From NCBI RefSeq assembly GCF_016862095.1, contig NZ_BOMH01000051.1, positions 112,961 through 176,960 on the forward strand: a stretch of DNA of 64,000 nt, read 5' to 3'. The notes under the pieces were generated by a model that did not search any database, was not told the origin of the DNA, and saw only the letters and a program-made list of their open reading frames with translations. Position 1 is the stretch's first letter. Every line of letters begins with the position of its first letter. Source of the DNA: Actinoplanes cyaneus (GTDB taxonomy: Bacteria > Actinomycetota > Actinomycetes > Mycobacteriales > Micromonosporaceae). Below, piece by piece: positions 57,001-64,000 of the stretch. Position numbers and translations under genes: made by a program.

Positions 57001-57402
57001 AAGCTCGTCTCGGTCAAGGCCGACACGGCGGGCAACTACCGGTTCACGCGGTCGGTCAGCACGGGGTGGGCGTTCTACACGGCGACCAACGCCGGCACCA
57101 CCTCGGTCCGGGTCGTCAAGCTGACCCAGTCGCCGTCGCTCACCGTGTCGACCAGCAAGGGCAAGCTCACCGCCACGGTCGGCGGCAACCCGAAGGCCTC
57201 CGGCCAGACGGTCACCGTCCAGCGCAAGAGCGGCACCAAGTGGGTGACGGTCGCCTCCGGCAAGACCACCGCGAGCGGCTACAAGGGCACCTGGAGCTTC
57301 AAGTCGGGCACGAAGCTGACGCTGCGCGCCCTGGTCTCCGGCAACACCGGCCTGGGCATCAACGCCGGCTACTCCGCCACGAAGACCATCACCATCAAGT
57401 AA
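54085..57402 (+). CDS. Large secreted Calx-beta repeat protein
   Basis: The 1105-residue product has a long signal peptide (to about residue 51, APAYAA). Several Calx-beta-like domains follow; clear motifs are VAEGDSGENVRKIAVTVTSA, WKTKDGTAKAGTDYRAGEGS, VTEGNSGTTMAKVPISLSG, VNEKDGNAEVPVDLTF and YYTTDGTAKAGRDYTAVPKG. Acidic D-D-D turns suit Ca2+ binding. The last 180 residues resemble bacterial Ig-like domains (VVLSGKAAPGAEVWLFG). There is no sortase motif or membrane anchor, so it is probably secreted or held by the wall as an adhesin or matrix protein. A GGAAGAG SD precedes ATG 54085. Possible c-di-GMP control via the leader. Confidence 0.88.
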   Translation: MRHRPIPTAPYERVPFTFWGRARVRTVLATVAASAAGLVPAMLVPAAPAYAANNSSVADITVADAGNWEGGRVTFTVKYTGEAPGDFTFAGADGSADGESNPAGVDFDSDPSLTSVTFPGTSTGGVNTATVSFTTAADADVADEDFSLVVTDTNGGTKNATGSIWAASAYPAYTLTGPTDATAETAVSSGGGTSQQKITVTATLATAMPHPVTIPVATAVASARSGTPTLQARSTGDTLRDYTALPAGASITIPAYAYTGTTSVDLYDDALDEVDTQYFYVQQASTPLGAATNATPLEVAITDDDSAPSVKIGNAPAATEAGVLKFPLTLSAPSEKTVTVDWESVDGTQLADSNPATLADTDYTQVTAGTGAGRVSVAQYTTTATGSLTTLGDSDFEGPENVRARLVDTTAGATLDPAASSATGVINDDDASTAGPVVTLTPTTVAEGDSGENVRKIAVTVTSATYPTPVKIDWKTKDGTAKAGTDYRAGEGSFTIPANTATGTWTKDIPLTVLGDKVLEGTEGLSITLSSTTSTIRNAGDIAISLSESGEADAKPTFNVGDASVTEGNSGTTMAKVPISLSGPAPTDTVFTTIFTADTAVTGGSLAGDNDYTEPTVATATIKAGETTGEFNIPITGDTVYERDQMFSVAFTTASTDVTATNTPYVKHVAKITVGNDDAQPTLTFTPATVTEGQALAVTGKIVGVSEYPYTLGLTVGGTEKDPAVNGTDFNPPANFASNNTITVGRGVTGPLVDINGAYSWTFSALDDQIDEPTEGFTVTANETTGVPTGFTPAIGTYKIADDPLDSPPAVAIGDVTVNEKDGNAEVPVDLTFTGDATSSVQTLTIPYYTTDGTAKAGRDYTAVPKGVLSVPPGTMHTTIKVPVINDPEMESDETFNVRLGAPQPLGVQVLGGDSTVTIKSDDTTAPVVPTLTVTGPAKGAGSVVLSGKAAPGAEVWLFGAALPETDKKDLKKLVSVKADTAGNYRFTRSVSTGWAFYTATNAGTTSVRVVKLTQSPSLTVSTSKGKLTATVGGNPKASGQTVTVQRKSGTKWVTVASGKTTASGYKGTWSFKSGTKLTLRALVSGNTGLGINAGYSATKTITIK

Positions 57403-57421
57403 GCACCACCTGACCCGAAAC

Positions 57422-57453
57422 AACGGGGGCGGCCTGCAGAGGCCGCCCCCGTT
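57422..57453. terminator. Bidirectional terminator hairpin
   Basis: AACGGGGGCGGCCT (57422-57435), loop GCAG, and the exact reverse complement (57440-57453) form a 14-bp stem. It lies 19 bases after the Calx-beta stop and 15 bases from the stop of the convergent ABC gene. Both U-tract polarities are short (GTTCCCTTGT on one side). Confidence 0.85.
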
Positions 57454-57468
57454 CCCTTGTGTGCGGCG

Positions 57469-59445
57469 TCAGTCCACTTCGGCGACGGCCGAGGCGAACT
57501 GCGCCGAGTACAACCGCGCGTACGCCCCCTCCGCCGCGATCAGCTGGCCGTGCGTCCCCTGCTCCACGATCGTCCCGTTCTCCATGACCAGGATCAGGTC
57601 CGCGTCCCGGATGGTGCTGAGCCGGTGCGCGATCACGAAGCTGGTCCGCCCGGTCCGCAGCGTGTTCATGGCCCGCTGGATCAGTACCTCGGTCCGGGTG
57701 TCGACGGAGCTGGTCGCCTCGTCGAGGATCAGGATGCTCGGCTCGGCGAGGAACGCCCGCGCGATCGTGATCAGCTGTTTCTGGCCGGCGCTGACGTTCG
57801 ACCCCTCGTCGTCGATCTTCGTGTCGTAACCGTCGGGGAGCATGCGCACGAATCCGTCGACGTGTGCCGCCTCGGCTGCCCGGACGACGGCTTCCTGATC
57901 GTGGGAGTCCGCCCCGTACGCGAGGTTCTCCGCGATCGTCCCCCCGAACAGCCACGTGTCCTGGAGCACCATCCCGATCTGCTCGCGCAGTTGCTCCCTC
58001 GGCATCGTGGCGATGTCCACCCCGTCGAGCGTGATCCGCCCGCCGGTCACGTCGTAGAACCGCATCAGCAGGTTGACGAGCGTCGTCTTGCCGGCCCCCG
58101 TCGGCCCGACAATGGCGACGGTCTGCCCCGGCTCGACCGAGAGCGACAGGTTCTCGATCAGCGGCTTGTCCGGGGTGTAGCGGAACGACACGTTCTCGAA
58201 CGCGATCCGCCCCTGCACCGGCGGCATCTCCCGGGGATCCGGGTCCGGCGTCTGTTCGGGCGCGTCGAGCAGCGCGAACACCCGCTCGGCGGACGCCACT
58301 CCGGACTGTACGAGGTTCGCCATGCTGGCCACCTGGGTCAGCGGCTGGCTGAACTGCCGCGAGTACTGGATGAACGCCTGCACGTCGCCGAGGGACAGCG
58401 ACCCGGAGGTCACCCGCAGCGCGCCGACGACCGCGACCAGCACGTAGTTGACGTTGCTGATGAACATCATGGCCGGCTGGATCAGGCCGGAGATGAACTG
58501 CGCGCGGAAACTGGACGCGAACAGCTTGTCGTTGTGCTCGCGGAAGGTCTCCTCGGCCTCGTGCTGCCGGCCGAAGACCTTGACCAGCGAGTGCCCGGTG
58601 AACATCTCCTCGATGTGCCCGTTGAGCTGGCCGGTGGTCTTCCACTGGGCGACGAACTGCGGTTGCGCCCGCTTGCCGATCGCCTTGGTCAGCAGGAACG
58701 ACACCGGGATGGTGACCAGCGCGATCAACGCCAGGAGCGGCGAGATCCAGAACATCATCCCCAGTACGCCCACAACCGTCAGCAGCGCGGTGATGAGCTG
58801 GGCGAGCGTCTGCTGCAGGGTCTGCGCGATGTTGTCGGTGTCGTTGGTGGCCCGGCTCAGGACCTCGCCGCGCGCCTGCTTGTCGAAGTACGACAGTGGC
58901 AGCCGGGACAGTTTCGCCTCCACCTGGTTGCGCAGGTCGAAGACGGCGGTCTGCACGACGCGCGCGGTGATCCGGCCCTGGAACACGCCGAACACCCAGG
59001 CGAACACGTAGACCACGACCACCCCGGCCAGCACCTGCATCAGCCGGTCGAAGTCGATGCCCTGGCCGATGACCACGTTGTTCATGCCGGCCAGCAGGTC
59101 GGCCATCTTGGTGTCGCCGTTCTGGCGCAGCAGCTCGATGGCCTGTTCCTTGGTGACGCCGGGCGGCAGCGACTCGCCGAGCTTGCGGCCGACGACGCCG
59201 TCGAAGATGACGTCGGTGGCGTGGCCCAGCAGCCGCGGGCCGAGCACGGACAGGAAGACCGAGGCGATCCCGAAGACCAGGACCAGCCCGACCAGCATCC
59301 GCTGCGGCGCGAGCATCTTCAGCAGCCGGATGGTCGAGCCCTTGAAGTCCTGCAGCTTCTCCGGCGGGCCGCCGGCCCCCATCATCATCCGGGCGGCCGG
59401 CGGGCCACCCATCGGCCGCGCCGGCGGCCTGCTGGGCGCGGTCAT
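57469..59445 (-). CDS. ABC exporter half-transporter (permease-ATPase fusion), second of pair
   Basis: A 658-residue protein. A Met/Gly/Pro-rich N-terminus (about 1-35) precedes six helices with an insertion between helices 1 and 2 (PPGVTKEQAIELLRQNGDTK). The ATPase has Walker A GPTGAGKTTLVNLLMRFYD, Q-loop MVLQDTWLFGGTIAENLAYG, signature NVSAGQKQLITIARAFL (SAGQ instead of SGGQ), Walker B ILILDEATSSVDTRTE and H-loop VIAHRLST. With the partner upstream it forms a heterodimeric multidrug exporter like TM287/288 or LmrCD; in such pairs one ATP site is degenerate. Confidence 0.93.
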   Translation of the reverse strand: MTAPSRPPARPMGGPPAARMMMGAGGPPEKLQDFKGSTIRLLKMLAPQRMLVGLVLVFGIASVFLSVLGPRLLGHATDVIFDGVVGRKLGESLPPGVTKEQAIELLRQNGDTKMADLLAGMNNVVIGQGIDFDRLMQVLAGVVVVYVFAWVFGVFQGRITARVVQTAVFDLRNQVEAKLSRLPLSYFDKQARGEVLSRATNDTDNIAQTLQQTLAQLITALLTVVGVLGMMFWISPLLALIALVTIPVSFLLTKAIGKRAQPQFVAQWKTTGQLNGHIEEMFTGHSLVKVFGRQHEAEETFREHNDKLFASSFRAQFISGLIQPAMMFISNVNYVLVAVVGALRVTSGSLSLGDVQAFIQYSRQFSQPLTQVASMANLVQSGVASAERVFALLDAPEQTPDPDPREMPPVQGRIAFENVSFRYTPDKPLIENLSLSVEPGQTVAIVGPTGAGKTTLVNLLMRFYDVTGGRITLDGVDIATMPREQLREQIGMVLQDTWLFGGTIAENLAYGADSHDQEAVVRAAEAAHVDGFVRMLPDGYDTKIDDEGSNVSAGQKQLITIARAFLAEPSILILDEATSSVDTRTEVLIQRAMNTLRTGRTSFVIAHRLSTIRDADLILVMENGTIVEQGTHGQLIAAEGAYARLYSAQFASAVAEVD

Positions 59446-59500
59446 GCTGTGCCTCCCTTGGCGCGCTCTCCCGGCCCTTGCTTCGCTGCGGTGCAGTCGA

Positions 59501-61237
59501 TCACGCCGCGGCCTCCTGCTCGGTGAGCTGAGAAAGAACGATTTCCCGGTACGTCGGATTGCCGTCCATCAGTTCCTCGTGTGTCCCGGTCCCGACCACG
59601 CGGCCGTCGTCGAGCACGACGATCCGGTCGGCGTCCCGGATGGTGCTGACCCGCTGCGCCACGATCACCACCGTCGCGTCCGCGATGTACTCGGTGAGCG
59701 CCGCCCGCAGCGCCGCGTCCGTGGCGTAGTCCAGGGCGGAGAAGGAGTCGTCGAACAGGTAGATCTCCGGCCGGTGCACCAGCGCGCGGGCGATCGCCAG
59801 GCGCTGCCGCTGACCGCCGGAGACATTGGTGCCGCCCTGCGCGATCGGGGCGTCGAGCCGGCCCTCCATCGCCTCGACGAACCCCTTGGCCTGGGCGATC
59901 TCCAGCGCTTCCCAGAGCTGTTCGTCGGTGGCGTCCGGGTTGCCGTAGCGCAGGTTGGTCGCGATCGTGCCGGTGAACAGGTACGGCCGCTGGGGCACGA
60001 TCCCGACCAGCCGGGACAGCAGCCCCGGGTCGAGCTCGCGCACGTCCACGCCGTCGACCAGCACCTCGCCCTCGCTCACGTCGAACAGCCGGGGGACCAG
60101 GTTGAGCAGGGTGGTCTTGCCGCTGCCGGTGGACCCGATGATCGCCGTGACCTCCCGGGGCCGGGCGACAAGACGTACGCCGGAGAGCACAGCGGCCTCA
60201 GCCCCGGGATAGCGGAAGCTGACGGACCTGAGTTCCAACTCGCCGTGCCTGGTCACCTCGGTGACCGGCGCCGCGGGCGGCGTCACCGAGGTGTCGGTCC
60301 CGGTCACCTCCTGGATGCGCTCGGCGCAGACCTCGGCGCGCGGGATCATGATGAACATGAAGGTGGCCATCATGATCGACATCAGGATCTGCATCAGGTA
60401 GCTGAGGAACGCGGTGAGCGCGCCGACCTGCATGTGGCCGCCGTCGATCCGGTGCCCGCCGAACCAGAGCACGGCGATGCTGGACAGGTTCACGATCAGC
60501 ATCACGGTCGGGAACATCAGCGCCATGATCTTGCCGGCCTTCAGCGAGACCTGGGTCAGGTCGTCGTTGGCGACCTCGTAGCGCGCCTTCTCCCGGTCGT
60601 CGCGGACGAACGCCCGGATCACCCGGATGCCGGTGATCTGCTCGCGCATCACCTGGTTGACCCGGTCCAGCTTGACCTGCAGGCTGCGGAACAGCGGGCG
60701 CATCCGGCTGATGATCAGGGCGACCACGCCGATGAGAATCGGGATGATCACCAGCAGCAGCGAGGAGAGCGGCACGTCCTGACGCAGCGCCAGCACGATG
60801 CCGCCGACGCACATGATCGGCGCCGAGACCATCAGCGTGAACGTGAGCAGCACCAGCATCTGGATCTGCTGCACGTCGTTGGTGGTCCGGGTGATCAGCG
60901 ACGGGGCGCCGAACTGGCCGACCTCGCGCGCCGAGAACGTCTGCACCCGGCTGAAGATCGAGTCCCGCACGTCCCGGCCGACCGCCATGGCGGTGCGCGC
61001 GCCGAAGTACACCGCGACGATCTGCGCCGCGATCTGCAGCACGGTGATCGCGAGCATCCAGCCGCCGACCTGCATCACATAGCCGGTGTCGCCGGTGATG
61101 ACACCCTTGTCGATGATGTCGGCGTTCAACGTCGGTAGGTAGAGCGTCGCGAGCGTCTGCAGGAACTGGAAGAGCACGATCAGACCGATCGTGTTCCAGT
61201 ACGGCCGCAGGTGCACGCGAAGCAACTTCATCAACAC
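59501..61237 (-). CDS. ABC exporter half-transporter (permease-ATPase fusion), first of pair
   Basis: A 578-residue protein: six helices in about 1-310 (including the YLPTLNADIIDKGVITGDT loop) and an ATPase with Walker A GSTGSGKTTLLNLVPRLFDV, Q-loop IVPQRPYLFTGTIATNLRYG, signature NVSGGQRQRLAIARAL, Walker B IYLFDDSFSALDYATDA and switch region VIVAQRVSTI. Walker B ends DD rather than DE and the H-loop His is Gln (AQRVST), so this is the subunit contributing the degenerate site. It overlaps the tetR stop by 7 bases. Confidence 0.93.
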   Translation of the reverse strand: MLMKLLRVHLRPYWNTIGLIVLFQFLQTLATLYLPTLNADIIDKGVITGDTGYVMQVGGWMLAITVLQIAAQIVAVYFGARTAMAVGRDVRDSIFSRVQTFSAREVGQFGAPSLITRTTNDVQQIQMLVLLTFTLMVSAPIMCVGGIVLALRQDVPLSSLLLVIIPILIGVVALIISRMRPLFRSLQVKLDRVNQVMREQITGIRVIRAFVRDDREKARYEVANDDLTQVSLKAGKIMALMFPTVMLIVNLSSIAVLWFGGHRIDGGHMQVGALTAFLSYLMQILMSIMMATFMFIMIPRAEVCAERIQEVTGTDTSVTPPAAPVTEVTRHGELELRSVSFRYPGAEAAVLSGVRLVARPREVTAIIGSTGSGKTTLLNLVPRLFDVSEGEVLVDGVDVRELDPGLLSRLVGIVPQRPYLFTGTIATNLRYGNPDATDEQLWEALEIAQAKGFVEAMEGRLDAPIAQGGTNVSGGQRQRLAIARALVHRPEIYLFDDSFSALDYATDAALRAALTEYIADATVVIVAQRVSTIRDADRIVVLDDGRVVGTGTHEELMDGNPTYREIVLSQLTEQEAAA

Positions 61238-61845
61238 TTCGCTTGCTCCCCCGAATCTAGAAGGATGCCGTCGAGCAGCAGGGACGCCAGCTCGGCACCA
61301 CTGAACTGCTCGCTGTCGCCGAACGGCCCGAACGTGTTCGCGCCGCAGTAGAGCAGGAGTAACCGGGCCGCCTTGGCCGGCGGGACCCGCAGCCGCGCCG
61401 CGTCCGGCTCGAGCACCGCGGTCACGGCCGTCATCAGCTCGCCGCGGGTCGAGGTCATCCGCTCGCGCGCCTCAGGGCTGCTCTCACCCGTGATGATCAG
61501 GCGTCGCGCGGAGTGCATGAGGCTCGCGTTCTCGGTGAACCGGGCATGCACGATCTCGGCCGCCCGCAGCAACCGGGCCCGCAGGCCGGCCGCGGGGTCG
61601 ATCGCGGCCAGCGCGTCCAGGGTCGGCTGCGGGTCGAGCGCCTGGACCACCGAGCAGACCACCAGCTCGTTCTTGTTCTGGAAGACGCCGAAGATGGTGC
61701 CCTCGGCGACCCCGGCGGCGTGCGCGATCTGCCGGGTGCTCACCTCGACACCGTGCTCGTGCAGCAGCGGGATGGTCGCCGCGATCAGCGCGGCCCGCCG
61801 CTCGTCCGGCGCGAGCGCCGGTTGTCGTCTGCGTCTGTTCTCCAC
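61231..61845 (-). CDS. TetR family transcriptional regulator
   Basis: A 204-residue regulator. GTG 61845 gives VENRRRRQPALAPDERRAAL, with the helix-turn-helix IAATIPLLHEHGVEVSTRQI and AHAAGVAEGTIFGVFQNKNE. The ligand-binding domain (about 75-204) is typical in length. The open frame extends to 61965, but those bases hold the operator. It heads the exporter operon and very probably represses it via the 20-bp palindrome at 61859-61878. Confidence 0.9.
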   Translation of the reverse strand: MENRRRRQPALAPDERRAALIAATIPLLHEHGVEVSTRQIAHAAGVAEGTIFGVFQNKNELVVCSVVQALDPQPTLDALAAIDPAAGLRARLLRAAEIVHARFTENASLMHSARRLIITGESSPEARERMTSTRGELMTAVTAVLEPDAARLRVPPAKAARLLLLYCGANTFGPFGDSEQFSGAELASLLLDGILLDSGEQAKC

Positions 61846-61858
61846 GGCGCACAGCCTA

Positions 61859-61878
61859 ATGAGCGAGCGCTCACTCAT
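61859..61878. promoter_or_regulatory. TetR operator
   Basis: A 20-bp palindrome, ATGAGCGAGCGCTCACTCAT, broken at one symmetrical pair, starts 14 bases upstream of the tetR start. TGAGTGA/TCACTCA-like sites are typical TetR-family operators. It also lies within the promoter region of the divergent sulfatase-fold gene at 61953, which may share control. Confidence 0.75.
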
Positions 61879-61952
61879 CCACTGACTTTTGTCATGGGTG
61901 TTCCCAGCCCCCTCGTCGAACCGGAAACGACACGGGGGCGTATCAAGAGAAC

Positions 61953-63608
61953 GTGAGCCAACCAAGCAAGCCGTACCGCCGGGTCATTCGCCACGTGACC
62001 ACGGGTTTCGCCGCAGTCCTCGTCTTCCTCGCGCTGATCCTGCCGGACCAGATCACCCGGCTGCCCCCGGGCAACCACTGGTACACCGCCCTCGCGCGGA
62101 TCCCGGTCGAGGGGCTGATCGCCGGCGCGGTCCTGCTGCTCACACCCCAGCGGGGCCGTCGCTGGCTCGCCGCCGGTCTCGGCATCCTGCTCGGTGCGCT
62201 CACCGTGGTCAAGCTCATCGACATCGGCTTCTTCTGGGTGCTGGCCCGCCGCTTCGACCCGGTCCTGGACTGGACGCTCTTCGACGACGGCTACAACTTC
62301 CTCGGCGACTCGATCGGCCGCGCGGGCGCGGCCGGTGTCGCGGCCGGCGCGATCCTGCTCGTCGTCCTGCTGGTCGCCGGCATGACCTGGGCGATGGCGC
62401 GCCTGACCGCGGTCGCCGTCGGCCACCGCCGCGTCGCCTGGAGCGGTCTGGGCACCGCGACGGCCGCCTGGGTCGCGCTGTTCCTCGGGAGCACCCAGCT
62501 GATCGGCGGCATCCCGGTCGCCGCGCACGCCGCCGCCGACCTGGCCCAGGACACCGCGCTGGCGCTGCCCAAGGATCTCGCCGACAAGCGGAAGTTCACG
62601 CAGGAGGCGCTGAACGACGCGTACCGGGACCGTCCGGGCAGTCAGCTGCTCACCGCGCTGCGCGGCAAGGACGTGGTCATCTCGTTCATCGAGAGCTACG
62701 GGCGCGACGCCGTGGAGAACCCGGCCTTCAACGGCTCGGTGCTGACCGCCCTGGCCGGTGGCGACCAGAAGCTGGCTGAGGCCGGATTCGCCGCCCGCAG
62801 CGGTTTCCTCACGTCGTCCACGGCCGGCGGCGGCAGCTGGCTGGCCCACTCGACGTTCCTGTCCGGGATGTGGGTCAACAACGAGTCGCGTTATCGCAGC
62901 CTGATGGCGACCGACCGGCTGACGCTGACCAAGACGTTCAGGACCGCCGGGTACCGCACGGTCGGCGTCGAGCCGGGCGTCATCTACGCCTGGCCGGAGG
63001 GTCAGTTCTACGGTTACGACCAGGTCTACGACAAGGCCGCGCTCAACTATCACGGCCCGCAGTTCAGCTGGTCCCCGATGCCCGATCAGTACGCCTTGTC
63101 GCAGTTCCAGAAGTTCGAGTACGGCAAGCCCGGCCGTGGCCCGCTGCTCGCCGAGATCACCCTGACCTCCAGCCACACCCCGTGGGCGCCGGTCCCGACC
63201 ATGCTCGACTGGGACCAGCTCGGCGACGGCAGCGTCTACGGCCCGCAGGCCAGGACCACCAACCCGAAGGAGGTCTGGAAGGACGACTCGAAGATCAAGA
63301 CCGAGTACGCCCGCTCGATCGCCTACTCGGTGGACAGCCTGATCGACTGGGCCACCACCTACGGTGACGACAATCTGGTCATGGTCTTCCTCGGGGACCA
63401 CCAGCCGGCCCCGGTCGTCGTCGGCCAGAACGCCACCCACGACGTCCCGATCACGATCGTCGCCAAGGACCCCAAGGTCTTCGACCGCATCACGTCGTGG
63501 GGCTGGACCAGCAGCGTCAAGCCCGCCCCGAACGCCCCGGTCTGGCCGATGAACACCTTCCGTGACCGCTTCCTGGCGGCCTTCGGCCCGGAGGGCGACC
63601 CGCACTGA
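61953..63608 (+). CDS. LtaS-like sulfatase-fold membrane enzyme (phosphoglycerol transferase type)
   Basis: A 551-residue protein with five predicted helices (about 15-35, 50-65, 72-92, 128-150, 163-185) and a large extracytoplasmic alkaline-phosphatase/sulfatase-fold domain. Landmarks: VVISFIESYGRDAVENP (metal Glu), GGGSWLAHSTFLSG (candidate Ser/Thr nucleophile), PEGQFYGYDQVYDKA, and VFLGDHQPAP with the metal Asp-His. LtaS-like enzymes transfer phosphoglycerol to teichoic acids or glycans; the true substrate in actinobacteria is unsettled. GTG 61953 is the start. Divergent from tetR. Confidence 0.85.
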   Translation: MSQPSKPYRRVIRHVTTGFAAVLVFLALILPDQITRLPPGNHWYTALARIPVEGLIAGAVLLLTPQRGRRWLAAGLGILLGALTVVKLIDIGFFWVLARRFDPVLDWTLFDDGYNFLGDSIGRAGAAGVAAGAILLVVLLVAGMTWAMARLTAVAVGHRRVAWSGLGTATAAWVALFLGSTQLIGGIPVAAHAAADLAQDTALALPKDLADKRKFTQEALNDAYRDRPGSQLLTALRGKDVVISFIESYGRDAVENPAFNGSVLTALAGGDQKLAEAGFAARSGFLTSSTAGGGSWLAHSTFLSGMWVNNESRYRSLMATDRLTLTKTFRTAGYRTVGVEPGVIYAWPEGQFYGYDQVYDKAALNYHGPQFSWSPMPDQYALSQFQKFEYGKPGRGPLLAEITLTSSHTPWAPVPTMLDWDQLGDGSVYGPQARTTNPKEVWKDDSKIKTEYARSIAYSVDSLIDWATTYGDDNLVMVFLGDHQPAPVVVGQNATHDVPITIVAKDPKVFDRITSWGWTSSVKPAPNAPVWPMNTFRDRFLAAFGPEGDPH

Positions 63609-63667
63609 CCGCTCCCCGTCCGCTTCCGATCCCCGGCGGGCAAAGGGACCTTGAAGATCAACATCAA

Positions 63668-63782
63668 GTTCCTCATTGCCTGCGTCCGCTGTGGTCCTTC
63701 TCCGCTGCTCCCGCGGGGACCCTTCCGGGCCTCGCAGGGCCGTGACCGGCCCAGAACGCGACGCCCGCAAGGGCGATCTCCG
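63668..63782 (-). repeat. R2 repeat, copy 2 (inverted relative to copy 1)
   Basis: The hairpin core is 63720-63773, starting CCCTTCCGGGCCTCGC and ending GCGACGCCCGCAAGGG, with GGGCCG/CGGCCC inside. In reverse complement the flank repeats CCCCGCGGGAGC, GGACCACAGCGGA and GGCAATGA of copy 1. Most positions agree with copy 1 by eye. Confidence 0.8.
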
Positions 63783-63897
63783 TGGCGGGGCGCGGTCACA
63801 GCAGCAGACCTGTTCGCACCTCCAGCCGGCCAGAGAGGTCCCGCCCGTCGAAGCCCGCGATGAAGACGGTGGACACGCCCGCATCGCGCCCCCTCTT

Positions 63898-63956
63898 CCC
63901 GGCTGGTGCTCATGGTCGTTATTCGTGCCTCATAACAGCCATGAGCACCAGCCGGG
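63898..63956. repeat. Family-1 palindrome, copy E
   Basis: Arms of 25 bases (63898-63922, 63932-63956) start CCCGGCTGGTGCTCATGGTC; the right arm differs at two adjacent positions, and the loop is TCGTGCCTC. The left arm is nearly identical to copy D, 10.5 kb away. Confidence 0.9.
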
Positions 63957-64000
63957 AGGGTGACCGCGGCTGGGGGCGGACCCGCGGAGTGGCTGGGGGG

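Larger units (their letters stand above)
63609..64000. other. 392-bp intergenic region to the right edge, repeat-rich
   Basis: It follows the sulfatase-fold gene. It contains the second R2 repeat (63668-63782) and palindrome copy E (63898-63956), in the order and orientation expected of an inverted copy of the 53.3-53.6 kb unit. Small ORFs here are translations of these repeats and are not supported as genes. Confidence 0.6.

Noticed and set aside
53899..57423. Minus-strand ORF of 1174 codons opposite the Calx-beta gene
   Set aside because: It is a shadow of high third-position GC. The plus strand has a signal peptide, recognisable domains and an SD; the minus product is Arg/Gly-rich without domains.
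53339..63956. Insertion sequence or transposon bounded by the composite inverted repeats
   Set aside because: No transposase or integrase gene lies between them, target duplications are not visible, and the genes inside look chromosomal. Only the repeat structure is reported.

Overview
The window is 64 kb of very GC-rich, gene-dense DNA, almost certainly from an actinomycete chromosome. GTG starts, ATGA stop/start overlaps, an HspR (HAIR) site, an actinobacterial SOS box, an F420-type luciferase-like oxidoreductase, a mycothiol-type DinB-fold protein and a split set of aerobic cobalamin genes all point to Actinobacteria. The overall flavour resembles Actinoplanes and other Micromonosporaceae, but that is inference. 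No rRNA, tRNA, prophage, insertion sequence or CRISPR array was seen.

Layout. 1-4.3 kb: a secreted Gly/Asn-rich protein cut by the left edge, a glycerophosphodiesterase, a monomeric sarcosine/N-methyltryptophan-type oxidase and a secreted L-type lectin. 4.4-14.4 kb: a tightly overlapping surface-glycan cluster (GT2, GT4, polytopic GT-C-like protein, membrane protein, Wzx-like flippase, two GT4s) meeting a secreted GH5-type hydrolase tail to tail. 14.5-24.4 kb: cobalamin genes, with cobG-cobH-cobIJ leftward, a cobalamin riboswitch and cobN rightward, and cobF beyond an ECF41-type sigma factor and its AhpD-like partner. 24.6-32.9 kb: an ECF sigma factor overlapping a membrane-anchored Asp-box propeller protein, dinB with a SOS-like box, hsp20 with a HAIR site, a CBM6 protein, F420/flavin enzymes, a frameshifted lipoprotein, a lone LigD-type polymerase domain and a SMI1-like protein. 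33-45.2 kb: a two-component pair, a large GGDEF/EAL protein, an orphan sugar-binding lipoprotein, an ArsR-MFS pair, an exported intradiol dioxygenase, an SCO4226-like protein and a LAL-type LuxR regulator. 45.3-53.2 kb: MarR, RNase HI, two ABC exporters, and a sensor kinase and response regulator fused into the second exporter operon. 53.2-64 kb: a repeat-rich intergenic region, a leader resembling a c-di-GMP-I riboswitch before a 1105-residue Calx-beta surface protein, a TetR-ABC-ABC exporter operon and an LtaS-like sulfatase-fold membrane enzyme.

The most unusual layer lies between the genes. Five copies of a 53-59 bp perfect or near-perfect palindrome share a conserved 9-nt loop while their arms change in a compensatory way. 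Two of these copies form larger composite units, with a second 54-bp hairpin, in opposite orientation around a 10-kb block. A second palindrome family (two copies) supplies the stop codons of three genes. The ECF41 pair is driven by two face-to-face promoters sharing a 13-bp inverted repeat that also carries both ribosome binding sites.

Several genes carry in-frame minisatellites (cobG, the LigD-type gene, the Ala/Pro-rich membrane gene, the GH5 gene). Coordinates were derived by reading; start codons were moved from the longest open frame where a ribosome binding site, a domain boundary or operon overlap argued for it.
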